From: Devosia yakushimensis
Lineage (GTDB): Bacteria; Pseudomonadota; Alphaproteobacteria; Rhizobiales; Devosiaceae
DNA length: 64,000 nt
NCBI RefSeq assembly: GCF_030159855.1
Contig: NZ_BSNG01000001.1
Location: 2,852,001 to 2,916,000 of the forward strand
Direction: 5' to 3'
Positions 7,801-14,280 of this stretch are shown here, piece by piece; the first letter of the stretch is position 1; each line of letters opens with the position of its first letter. Under the pieces are notes generated by a model. The model was not told the DNA's origin. It did no database searches and saw only the letters and a list, made by a program, of their open reading frames with translations. Position numbers and translations under genes: made by a program.

Positions 7801-9280
7801 GGGAGGGGCCGGGGGTGGGGGTCGTGGCGTTGTAACCGGCCCCCTCCAGCGCGCGCAAAATTTCGACTGTTGATTGCGGGGCGTCATAGCCCACGCCGTT
7901 GGCAAGGCGGCCGTCGCGGATGGGGTAGTTGGCGAGGACGATTGCGACTTTTCGTTGCGCGCGCGGAGTGGTGCGGAGGCGGGACCAGTTGGCGGCCAGG
8001 GTTACCGCGCGGGTGATGCCGGAGGGGTCGGGGGCATAGGCGGAGAGGGGGACTTGGCAGCGCTCGTGCCAGACGGCGTCGGCCTTGTGCCCGACGATGA
8101 GGCCGCCGATGCGGCCGTCGACTTCGGGCATGACGAGGAACATGGCCATGTCCTTGGAGCTGAGGCCCTGGCTGTCGGCCAGCCATTGGGCTTCGGGGCG
8201 GCCGGACTGGATCAATTGTATGACGGGGGCGTCAGTGCCGGAAAAGGGATTGGCTTTGGCGTCGAGGCTATCGATGCCAAGGGAGAAGCCCGTGAGGTTG
8301 AGGATGGCGGAGGGTGGGAAGGCGGCGAGGGCGTTTTGCACGAAGCGGATGCAGGGGCCTTCCTTGAGAGAGGAGACCAGCAGGGGGACCGGGGCGAGGT
8401 TTTGCCGTTCCAGCTCGGCGATGAGGGCCGCGATGGTGGCGGTGCCGGCGCCTTCGAGGGCGGCGCGGTAGAAGAGGATGGGGATGTGGGCCCTGGCATC
8501 GGAGTACCCCCTCCTAGCCTCCCCCTGATAGGGGGAGGGATGGGTTGGCGTGTGGGCGTGGATCGTGCGCAGGTTGGCTTCGTTGGTGATGCCGGTGGTT
8601 GGGTGCCAGAGGCCGAAGCGGGGGAAGGGGGTGGGTTGGAGGGCACTCAGCCTTTGAGCTTGCGGAGCCTCCGACACCCCCACCCTAGCCCTCCCCTCAA
8701 GGGGGAGGGAACGGGCCGGTGGTTGCGATAGGACTGGGGCGAAGGCCCCCTCATCCGCCCTTCGGGCACCTTCTCCCACGAGGGGAGAAGGAAGGCCGGG
8801 AGTTGCCAGGAGTTTGAACGCCTTCAGGATCGTATCGGCATTATCCGGGCCGCCGGCGGTGAAGAGGGTGTGGAGGCGGGTCCAGTCTTCGGGGTGGATG
8901 GTGGAGCGGGATTGTAGGATGGGGTCGGGATTGGAATCGCCGGGGATGAGGGCGAGGGGGATGCGGCGGTTGGCGCAGAGGGCGGTGAGTTCGTCGACGC
9001 CATATTGGAAATAGGCCGCACCGCCGATGAGGCGGAGGACGACGAGGCGGGCATGGGCGACTGTGTTCTCGAGCCAGAGATCGACCGAGAGATTGTGGCT
9101 GAGGCGCAGAATATTGGCGAGGCGCAGCTCATTCTCCCCTGCCCGGTCGGCAGCGGCGGCGAGCATGGCCAGTTCGCTATCGGCGGAGGAGGCAAAGACC
9201 AGGGCCCCGGAACGCTGGCCAAGATCGATGGCTTCGCCTTCCTGCTGGATCGCGCCGGCCTGGGCGGAAAGCAGGTGCAT
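4886..9280 (-). CDS. cobN: Cobaltochelatase subunit CobN with three in-frame repeat insertions
   Basis: Large subunit of the aerobic ATP-dependent cobaltochelatase that, with CobS and CobT (not in this window), inserts cobalt into hydrogenobyrinic acid a,c-diamide. The product is 1464 residues, some 200 more than I expect for CobN. The excess matches three insertions in loops: residues about 161-203, about 246-260 and about 486-642. The last carries a DUF559 domain. CobN-type sequence resumes after each (RFGLWHP; IPILFYRAAL; LITALQSGPTN). The reading frame stays open throughout, so the protein may still work. ATG at 9280 is chosen because it sits in TGATG with the upstream stop and starts MHLL as CobN does; 9304 is an alternative. 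Confidence 0.95.
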   Translation of the reverse strand: MHLLSAQAGAIQQEGEAIDLGQRSGALVFASSADSELAMLAAAADRAGENELRLANILRLSHNLSVDLWLENTVAHARLVVLRLIGGAAYFQYGVDELTALCANRRIPLALIPGDSNPDPILQSRSTIHPEDWTRLHTLFTAGGPDNADTILKAFKLLATPGLPSPLVGEGARRADEGAFAPVLSQPPARSLPLEGRARVGVSEAPQAQRLSALQPTPFPRFGLWHPTTGITNEANLRTIHAHTPTHPSPYQGEARRGYSDARAHIPILFYRAALEGAGTATIAALIAELERQNLAPVPLLVSSLKEGPCIRFVQNALAAFPPSAILNLTGFSLGIDSLDAKANPFSGTDAPVIQLIQSGRPEAQWLADSQGLSSKDMAMFLVMPEVDGRIGGLIVGHKADAVWHERCQVPLSAYAPDPSGITRAVTLAANWSRLRTTPRAQRKVAIVLANYPIRDGRLANGVGYDAPQSTVEILRALEGAGYNATTPTPGPSPQGGGEDIPMAFANARKAQGKSVARARSLRADQAIPERVLWPLLKMFQKSGVKFRRQVPIGAYVADFACHHPKLVIELDGDTHATPDALQHDERRTAFLNNAGYRVLRFTNGDLATNQDGIWQLIAATLDDLSAPSLPSPLRGGAGGGGLSVSTLTSADLITALQSGPTNANPARGTSPATLSLARYAELFANLHEDIRNAVTTRWGDPATDPFVRDATFHLPALIHGNIAILLQPARGYHLDETASYHDPALVPPHAYLAAYLWLRHEFGAHALIHNGKHGTLEWLPGKATALDAASYPDALWGQLPHLYPFIVNDPGEGTQAKRRTGAVIIDHLVPPLTRAETYGPLKDLEALLDEYYAASGMDRRRLADLRRRILDFTRDSRLDRDIGLPEDETEALIKIDNFLCDLKEAQIRDGLHVFGQSPQGDLARDLTVALARVPRGDAPGDNSLIRALADDLKLGFDPLTARLGDPWRGPDVFAQFAALNANSLLAPRHLGDVVEALEAIASALVEKKLIPAPDWFATRSVLATIETIIQPRLAASGPAEMAALLDGLDGKFVRSGPSGAPSRGRLDVLPTGRNFYSVDSRAIPTPTAWELGKKSAESLILRHFQDHGTYLQSLALSVWGTANMRTGGDDIAQALALIGAKPVWDPSSLRVSGYEIIPLARLGRPRVDVTLRISGFFRDAFPAQIALFDRAARAIGALDEPTEDNPIAARMRADALGLMTQGQSEAEAGLAAGHRIFGSKPGTYGAGLNALVDSGSWSTRADLAKAALDWGQYAYGAQAAGIPERARFAARLASVDAIVHNQDNREHDLLDSDNYYQFEGGLSAAAESLSGQKPAAYHNDHSRPERPLIRTLEEEISHVMRSRVVNPKWIAGVMRHGYRGAFEIIATVDFMLAFAATTGAVKTHHFDLAFEAFIEDSALRDFIRTSNRYGYDELIAKFNEARQRGLWTPRSNSAYGLLEGNNE
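7354..7823 (-). mobile_element. Putative DUF559-carrying palindromic element inside cobN
   Basis: About 470 bp bounded by 41-bp inverted repeats (7354-7394 and about 7783-7823) that match at 40 of 41 positions. Each end contains the GC-rich hairpin core CCCCTCAAGGGGGAGGGG. Between them the cobN frame encodes about 110 residues resembling DUF559, a Vsr/PD-(D/E)XK-like endonuclease family: RSLRADQAIPERVLW, FRRQVPIGAYVADF, VIELDGDTH (Glu near CobN residue 570, Asp near 559) and AGYRVLRFTN. An internal ATG at 7774 could start a free-standing version, but no separate stop exists. No target-site duplication is visible. Mobility is inferred, not shown. Confidence 0.75.
8505..8541. repeat. Half copy of the 116-bp palindromic element, in frame in cobN
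   Basis: The 37 bases equal the left arm of the intergenic element at 23905 and, including upstream flank, match 30202-30245. Translated in the cobN frame it gives SPYQGEARRGY, which is foreign to CobN and sits just before the conserved IPILFYRAAL strand. Only one hairpin is present, so it is a partial insertion or a deletion derivative. Confidence 0.8.
8671..8799. repeat. Composite palindromic repeat, in frame in cobN
   Basis: Two hairpins about 40 bp apart: one centred on CCCTCAAGGGGGAGGG near 8690-8710 and one centred on CTCCCACGAGGGGAG near 8773-8788. The second also carries a small nested hairpin GCCCTTCGGGC just before it. In the cobN frame this reads LPSPLVGEGARRADEG and SLPLEGRARVGV, adding about 43 residues in a variable loop between the N-terminal domain and FGLWHP. 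Confidence 0.8.
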
Positions 9281-9747
9281 CAGGCGGCGCTGGCCCGGCG
9301 CCACACGACGCGGTCGAATACCAGGGTGGAAAGCGTGAGACTGACGGCGCCGGCGGGGATGGCCAGCGCCAGCAGGGTGACCAGCAAAGACGGTGACTGC
9401 GTCAATGTAGTGTAGACGACTATGCCGGCGAGGCTGGCCAGCGCTCCAGCGAGCAGGGTCAGCACGATGGTGAGGCCCAGACCCTGTCGGTACGGTGTCA
9501 GCGGAACCATGATCAGGGCGGCCAGCGCGGCGGGAATGACGCCGATCATCCAGCCGAAGATCAGGATTTCGGCCAGCTGGCGCAAGGATGGGGGGTCGGA
9601 GAACATGGCCGGAAGCATCAATGCCGCGATGACGCCGAGCGTGCCGATCAGCGGGCCAAAGAGCACAGTGAAAGCGAAACGAGCCACCGCTTGCCGCGGC
9701 GTGTCCTTGCCTGTTGGCGTGGTCTTGCTGTCTGCGGGCGCCGTCAC
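9280..9747 (-). CDS. Four-TM membrane protein in the cobalamin operon
   Basis: A 155-residue inner-membrane protein with a short polar N-terminus (about 20 residues) and four hydrophobic segments, roughly at 24-48, 60-82, 90-112 and 119-142, ending in a positively charged tail (RVVWRRASAA). I do not recognise the family. It lies between cobW and cobN, and its stop overlaps the cobN start in TGATG, implying coupled expression. Its place in a B12 riboswitch operon suggests a link to cobalt supply or corrin metabolism, which is inference only. Confidence 0.75.
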   Translation of the reverse strand: MTAPADSKTTPTGKDTPRQAVARFAFTVLFGPLIGTLGVIAALMLPAMFSDPPSLRQLAEILIFGWMIGVIPAALAALIMVPLTPYRQGLGLTIVLTLLAGALASLAGIVVYTTLTQSPSLLVTLLALAIPAGAVSLTLSTLVFDRVVWRRASAA

Positions 9748-9816
9748 GTTCGGTCCTCCGGTTTTGATCCCGTTTCGACCGCCCAGGGGAAGCCGAAACG
9801 GGAGGTGCGAACCTTA

Positions 9817-10875
9817 TCAGGCCGCGGCGGCCATGGCGCGCTCAAGGCTTTTGGTGATCGCGGCGTGGTCGAGGGGGCTTTCGCCGATGACGACGAGGGC
9901 GGTCTCGCGGGCTTCACCATCTTTCCAGGGGCGGTCGAAATAGGCGGTGACGCGAGGACCGACTGCCTGGATGGCGAGGCGCGCGGCAGCGCCCGGAACG
10001 GCGGCAAAGCCCTTGAGGCGGAGCACGTCATGCTCGCGGATGGTGGCCTCAATGGTGGCAAGCAGCTCATCCTTGCCGGTGATGGCGGGCAGGCGCAACG
10101 AGAAGCTGTCGAAATCGTCATGCTCGTGGGTCTCGCCACCATGCTCCAGCTCGTGATGGCTGGGGCGATTGGCGATATCGGCTTCCGAACCGAGGCCAAG
10201 GCCGAGCAGGGCCGCGATATCGACATGGCCGTTATGGGCGCGGATGAGGCCCGTGCCGGGGCGCATTTCGGCACGCAGATTGGCTTCGACATTGGCAAGC
10301 GTCGCGGCATCGACCAGGTCGGTCTTGTTGATGACGACCATGTCGGCGGCCGAAAGCTGATCTTCGAAAAGCTCGCCCAGGGGCGTTTCGTGATCGAGCA
10401 TTTCATCGGCTTCGCGCAGGCGATTAATGGCCGCTTCATCGGCGGCGAAGCGGCCTTCGGCGAGAGCGGCGGCATCGGCCACGGTGACCACGCCATCGAC
10501 GGTGACCTGGGCCTTGATCTCGGGCCAGTTGAAAGCGCGGATCAGGGGCTGGGGCAAAGCCAGGCCGGAGGTTTCGATGATGATGTGATCGAACTTTTCC
10601 GGGCGCGCCAGCAGCGCCTGCATGGTGGGGATGAATTCATCGGCCACGGTGCAGCAGATGCAGCCATTGGAGAGTTCGACCATATCTTCTTCGCGGCAGG
10701 TTTCGTCGCCGCAGCCGGCCAGGATGTCCTTGTCGACGCCCAGATCGCCAAATTCATTGATGATCAGCGCGATGCGTTTGCCCTTGGGCGCATGGGCCAG
10801 CAGGTGCCGGACAAGCGTGGTTTTACCGGCGCCGAGAAAGCCAGTGATGACGGTGGTGGGGATCTTTTCGGTCAT
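9817..10875 (-). CDS. cobW: CobW-type G3E-family GTPase
   Basis: COG0523 metallochaperone GTPase associated with cobalamin synthesis, thought to deliver cobalt to CobN. The 352 residues show the P-loop GFLGAGKT (12-19), the metal-binding GCICC motif (71-75), Walker B-like IIIETSGLA, the guanine motif NKTD and a His-rich linker (HHELEHGGETHEHDD) before the C-terminal CobW domain. It follows cbtA with a 4-base overlap and precedes the small membrane protein by 69 bases. Confidence 0.96.
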   Translation of the reverse strand: MTEKIPTTVITGFLGAGKTTLVRHLLAHAPKGKRIALIINEFGDLGVDKDILAGCGDETCREEDMVELSNGCICCTVADEFIPTMQALLARPEKFDHIIIETSGLALPQPLIRAFNWPEIKAQVTVDGVVTVADAAALAEGRFAADEAAINRLREADEMLDHETPLGELFEDQLSAADMVVINKTDLVDAATLANVEANLRAEMRPGTGLIRAHNGHVDIAALLGLGLGSEADIANRPSHHELEHGGETHEHDDFDSFSLRLPAITGKDELLATIEATIREHDVLRLKGFAAVPGAAARLAIQAVGPRVTAYFDRPWKDGEARETALVVIGESPLDHAAITKSLERAMAAAA

Positions 10876-11609
10876 GCGGTGGCTCCCAAAGGGGTGGTGG
10901 CGGAACGGGCGGCGAAGAGGTCGTTGAGGCGGCCGAAAATGGCGCCGAGCAGCGCCCAGAACACCGCCGAGGTGCCTAGCGTGACGGCGGCAAATTCGGT
11001 AGCGAGATGGGCAGGAACGGCACTGGGCTCATCGGGAGCGACGGGTGCGCCGATAATGTGGGGAATAACGATCAGCGCCACGGCCAGGGCAATGGCCCAG
11101 CTGGCGCGGGTCTTGGCGAGCAGCAGCAAGGCGCCGCCGGTGGCCAGGGCCGTGCCGGCCCACCAGAGCTGGCGCGGAAAAACCTCGGCGGCGGGCATGC
11201 CGGGCAGTTCGGGCGCCAGGCCATAGGCGGGGGCGAGCGAGAAGGCGATGAAGCCGGCAGCGCCCCAGAGCAGGCCATTGGCAAAGGTAATGGGGATATT
11301 GGCGAACATGGAAACCGCGCCGATGACCAGGGCAAACCCGGCAGCGGCGAGGACCGTGGCAAGGGTCGTATAGGCAGTGCGCTCGAAGCCGTCCTGCGGG
11401 GCCCATTCCTCGGGCTCGGCCTCGGTGGTGGCGGCGGCGTCATCGTGGCTGTGTTCGGCGGTGCCTTCGGCGTGGCTGTGGCCGCCTTCGCCCTCGAAGG
11501 TTTCGGCGTGGAGGATCAGCGGGGTGACGCGGAAATGCTGGATGGCGGCGGTCAATAGGCCAGCGGCCAGCGCTGCGAAAAGCGCAGCGGCGAACAGATT
11601 GCGGATCAT
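10872..11609 (-). CDS. cbtA: Predicted cobalt transporter subunit CbtA
   Basis: CbtA/CbtB is a riboswitch-associated predicted cobalt uptake system. The 245 residues have a first TM helix at about 5-25 ending in IQHFRVTPLILHAE, a His/Glu-rich loop (GGHSHAEGTAEHSHDD) likely outside the membrane, then several more TM segments with the family block ANGLLWGAAGFIAFSLAPAYGL. Second gene of the riboswitch operon, 27 bases after cbtB. Confidence 0.93.
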   Translation of the reverse strand: MIRNLFAAALFAALAAGLLTAAIQHFRVTPLILHAETFEGEGGHSHAEGTAEHSHDDAAATTEAEPEEWAPQDGFERTAYTTLATVLAAAGFALVIGAVSMFANIPITFANGLLWGAAGFIAFSLAPAYGLAPELPGMPAAEVFPRQLWWAGTALATGGALLLLAKTRASWAIALAVALIVIPHIIGAPVAPDEPSAVPAHLATEFAAVTLGTSAVFWALLGAIFGRLNDLFAARSATTPLGATA

Positions 11610-11636
11610 TTTTCGGTTCTCTCTTTGACTACCACC

Positions 11637-11834
11637 TCAGTGGCAGGGGAAGCCCATGGCGTGGCGGGTGTCGTGGGCGCCATTGTGCAGGCGGTAATCG
11701 CCGGCAAAGCCGGTGCCCACCAGCAGGGTCAAGCCCAGCAGCAGCGCCAGGGCGCCAGCAACAAGCCGCTGGGACAGCGAGAGAGACGAGAGGCCGCTCG
11801 AAACGGCAGTATTGGTATTGGTCGTAGTATTCAT
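11637..11834 (-). CDS. cbtB: Predicted cobalt transporter subunit CbtB
   Basis: A 65-residue single-TM protein. After a Thr/Asn/Ser-rich N-terminus the helix runs about 24-44, followed by a metal-ligand-rich tail DYRLHNGAHDTRHAMGFPCH with the HNxxHDxRH pattern typical of CbtB. First gene after the cobalamin riboswitch. Partner of CbtA. Confidence 0.93.
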   Translation of the reverse strand: MNTTTNTNTAVSSGLSSLSLSQRLVAGALALLLGLTLLVGTGFAGDYRLHNGAHDTRHAMGFPCH

Positions 11835-11894
11835 GGCGGCACCCTCCGTGCGCGGAATAGATTGGGCTCTTCGCCCGGCTCATACTTGGACATT

Positions 11895-12070
11895 CCAAGG
11901 TGCCGGCAGGTCTCCTGGCTCGCAGTGATAGCCACTCCCCTCGCCTTCCCGGCTTTCGCCAGTGGCATGAGAGGGGAATGCACCGCTTACAGTTGCGGGG
12001 GCAGCCACGGTTTTGCGCCCTGATGGGTACGTCGCACCGTGTTCCCTTTTGATCCCCTTGCCACAACGGA
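11895..12070 (-). promoter_or_regulatory. Cobalamin (AdoCbl) riboswitch
   Basis: Read on the minus strand, this leader of cbtB holds all the hallmark blocks in order: GGGAACACGGTG (complement of 12035-12046), GGCTGCCCCCGCAACTGTAA, CCACTGG, CGGGAAGGCG and the B12 box AGCCAGGAGACCTGCC (complement of 11905-11920). The B12 box ends about 70 bases before the cbtB start, so control may be by terminator or by start-site masking. It should repress cbtBA-cobW-cobN-cobO when adenosylcobalamin is plentiful. Confidence 0.95.
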
Positions 12071-12245
12071 CGCGGGGAACCAACACGGGGACTGGTTTGC
12101 CACTAAATCGGGCCGACCGCAACGCGCTTGCTGGGAAATGGGCATCGGGGTCAAGGCGGGGATGGGCCGCCGGCGCCTAATTTGGCGGACAGCGCGGGGA
12201 GCGACTCGCGGTAGAGCTTTTGCCCAAGACATTTCGGAGGAAAAG

Positions 12246-12500
12246 ATGAAGCCGATCAAATTCAGCCGCGAGGAAACCAAGGCCATCGTGGGCGAAATCC
12301 AGGATTATTTCCGCGAGGAGCTGGACCAGCAGATCGGCGCCATTCCGGCTGAGATGCTGATGATGTTCTTCGTCGACAAGATGGGCGCCTATTTCTACAA
12401 CCGCGGGCTTTATGATGCGCAGGGCCTGATCCGGGAGCGGATCGATAGCCTGACCGACGATATTTTCGGGCTGGAGCAGCCGACCAAGCATTTGCGGTAG
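12246..12500 (+). CDS. DUF2164 family protein
   Basis: An 84-residue soluble, acidic protein with the DUF2164 pattern: an N-terminal IKFSREETKAIV helix, IQDYFREELDQQIG, then FFVDKMGAYFYNRGLYDAQ. Function unknown. A strong ribosome site (GGAGGAAAAG) ends directly before the ATG, which decides the start against the in-frame upstream ORF. Confidence 0.88.
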   Translation: MKPIKFSREETKAIVGEIQDYFREELDQQIGAIPAEMLMMFFVDKMGAYFYNRGLYDAQGLIRERIDSLTDDIFGLEQPTKHLR

Positions 12501-12577
12501 AGGCACGACCTCCAGAGGGTTCAAACGTGCTGTGGCGGTGATAGAAGTGCGGGCTGTTCTGTTTTCAGGAGGAAGCC

Positions 12578-12934
12578 TTGGGCTTCAACTTTGCCACCCT
12601 TGCTCCGATCGGGCTGCTGCTGGCGTCCAATATCTTCATGACCTTTGCCTGGTATGGGCATTTGAAATGGCCGACATCGGCGCTGTGGATGGCGGTGATG
12701 ATCAGCTGGGGGATCGCGTTTTTCGAATATTGGCTGGCGGTGCCGGCCAATCGGATCGGGGAAGCGGTCTATAGCCCGTCCGAACTCAAGACCATTCAGG
12801 AAGTGATCTCGCTCTCGGTGTTCGCGGTGTTCACCGTATTCTATTTCGGCGAGAAGCTGACGCTGAACCATGGGATCGGGTTTGGAATGATCGCGCTGGG
12901 GGCGTTTTTTATTTTCAAGGGGCCGATCAAATAG
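12578..12934 (+). CDS. DUF486 family membrane protein (DMT-like)
   Basis: A 118-residue protein with four hydrophobic segments (about 8-26, 35-52, 76-94, 100-114) and the DUF486 signatures FMTFAWYGHL, WGIAFFEYW and VPANRIG. The family resembles a half-size drug/metabolite transporter and its substrate is unknown. The start is TTG at 12578, preceded by AGGAGG; no ATG fits. Confidence 0.85.
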   Translation: MGFNFATLAPIGLLLASNIFMTFAWYGHLKWPTSALWMAVMISWGIAFFEYWLAVPANRIGEAVYSPSELKTIQEVISLSVFAVFTVFYFGEKLTLNHGIGFGMIALGAFFIFKGPIK

Positions 12935-12950
12935 GGTTCGGGCATCGGGG

Positions 12951-13066
12951 TACCCCCTCCTGGCCTCCCCCTGATAGGGGGAGGGATCTCTCCACTCTTG
13001 GGGTGGGAATCTAGTTCTAACCAAGGCGGTCCCTCCCCCTATCAGGGGGAGGTTAGGAGGGGGGTA
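12951..13066. repeat. 116-bp two-hairpin palindromic element
   Basis: Two outward arms, each a hairpin (CCCCCTGATAGGGGG on the left, CCCCCTATCAGGGGG on the right), are imperfect inverted copies. Ends are TACCCCCTCC and GGAGGGGGTA. It fills the gap between the convergent DUF486 gene and znuA, so it could serve as a shared transcript end. The same length and layout occur at 23905-24020. Confidence 0.88.
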
Positions 13067-13071
13067 TCCCC

Positions 13072-14019
13072 CTATTTCAAGCAGTCGACCAGTGAGGTGG
13101 CAAGGCCGCGCAGCAGGGTTGGGTAGAGGTCCGCGCCTTCGGTCAGAGCGCCGCCTTCGGGGTCGAGGACGCCCGATTTTGCTGAACTGCCTTCAGTGAT
13201 GGCCTTGATGATGGTGGGCTCGAAATTGGGCTCGGCAAAGACGCAGGTGGCGCCCAGTTCGGCGACCTTGGCCTTGAGTTCGCCGATGCGCGCGGCGCCG
13301 GGCATGACATCGGGCGTGACGGTGATGGAGCCGGCCAGGCTAAGCCCGAAACGGGCCTCGAAATACTGATAGGCATCGTGGAAGACGATGAAGGGCTTGT
13401 CGCGCACGGGGGCCAGATCGGCAGCGATCTCGGTTTCCAGGGCGTCGAGAGCGACGATTTCGGTGGCGGCATTGGCCTGGTAGGCGGCGGCGTTTTCGGG
13501 ATCGGCCTTGGCGAGCGTGGCGGCGATCTCGGTGACCATCAGCTTGGCATTTTCCGGGTCGAGCCAGAAATGCATGTCACCGGCGTCATGTTCATGATCG
13601 TGATCGTGGCCTTCATGGTCATGGTCGTGATCTTCCCCCTCCCCTTCATGGGAATGGGGCTCGAAGGCGCCGCCTTCGCGCACCGGCAGGAGGGTAATGC
13701 CCGGCGCTTCGGCGAGCTCGACGATTTCGGCATTGGGGGCCAGGGTATCGAGGGCATCGGCCAGGAAGAGTTCCATGCCATGGCCGGTCCAGAAGACGAT
13801 ATCGGCAGATTCGAGCGCGCGGGCGTCAGAAGGGCGCAGGGCATAGGTATGGGGGGAAGCTGCACCCTTTACGATCAGCGTCGGCTCGCCAACGCCGGCC
13901 ATGACCGCCGCGACCAGGGAATGCACCGGCTTGATCGAGGCCACGACATTGGGCGCCGCATAGGCGGTGGTGGTCAGAAACAGGGCGGACAGCAGGGCGA
14001 AGGGGGCGAGACGTTTCAT
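13072..14019 (-). CDS. znuA: Zinc ABC transporter substrate-binding protein ZnuA
   Basis: Periplasmic high-affinity zinc receptor. 315 residues with a signal peptide cut near TAYA-AP, metal-ligand His in ASPHTYALRPSDA, a flexible His/Asp/Glu loop about 122-148 (HDHDHEGHDHDHEHDAGD) typical of ZnuA, a further His in VFHDAYQYF and a late acidic ligand region FAEPNFEP. Divergent from znuC, with two Zur-type palindromes between. Confidence 0.96.
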   Translation of the reverse strand: MKRLAPFALLSALFLTTTAYAAPNVVASIKPVHSLVAAVMAGVGEPTLIVKGAASPHTYALRPSDARALESADIVFWTGHGMELFLADALDTLAPNAEIVELAEAPGITLLPVREGGAFEPHSHEGEGEDHDHDHEGHDHDHEHDAGDMHFWLDPENAKLMVTEIAATLAKADPENAAAYQANAATEIVALDALETEIAADLAPVRDKPFIVFHDAYQYFEARFGLSLAGSITVTPDVMPGAARIGELKAKVAELGATCVFAEPNFEPTIIKAITEGSSAKSGVLDPEGGALTEGADLYPTLLRGLATSLVDCLK

Positions 14020-14059
14020 TTGGAGGAAGACCTCTTGAACGGGAGAGACGAAGCAATAT

Positions 14060-14072
14060 GTAATGTTATTAC
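14060..14072. promoter_or_regulatory. Zur-like operator 1 (znuA side)
   Basis: A perfect 13-bp palindrome GTAAT-GTT-ATTAC, AT-rich against a GC-rich background, 41 bases upstream of the znuA start. The layout fits alphaproteobacterial Zur boxes; zur itself is encoded at the end of this locus. Confidence 0.65.
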
Positions 14073-14084
14073 GCTTGTGGCGAT

Positions 14085-14097
14085 GTTATGCTATAAC
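14085..14097. promoter_or_regulatory. Zur-like operator 2
   Basis: A second 13-bp palindrome with exact arms GTTAT-GCT-ATAAC, 12 bases from operator 1. Together the pair would let Zn-Zur repress both divergent transcripts. Confidence 0.65.
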
Positions 14098-14196
14098 GTA
14101 AAGAAGGGCGTCAAGGGGTGATTTTGGCGCTGTCTTCCGAACGCAGCACCCCCACCCAGCTGCCATTCGAGCATAGCTCTCATGGCCTTCTTACCT

Positions 14197-14221
14197 CCAA
14201 TCGCTCCACTGGAGCGATTGG
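14197..14221. repeat. 25-bp perfect palindrome before znuC, with remnant of a GC-rich element
   Basis: Arms CCAATCGCTCCA and TGGAGCGATTGG flank a single C. It is followed by CCCTACGGGACGG and AGCCCCTCAAGCGGGAGGGG, which resemble the arms of the window's palindromic repeat family. I read it as a variable nested hairpin within a decayed copy. Confidence 0.6.
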
Positions 14222-14280
14222 CCCTACGGGACGGCGCGAAGCCCCTCAAGCGGGAGGGGAGGAATGGAGCTGATAGATTT

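Noticed and set aside
7669..7905. Separate small genes in other frames across the DUF559 module
   Set aside because: Only the cobN frame gives the DUF559 pattern; the other frames are short and Pro/Ser-rich.
9691..11226. A 511-codon plus-strand open frame
   Set aside because: Complementary to cobW and cbtA; no start signal, no domain.
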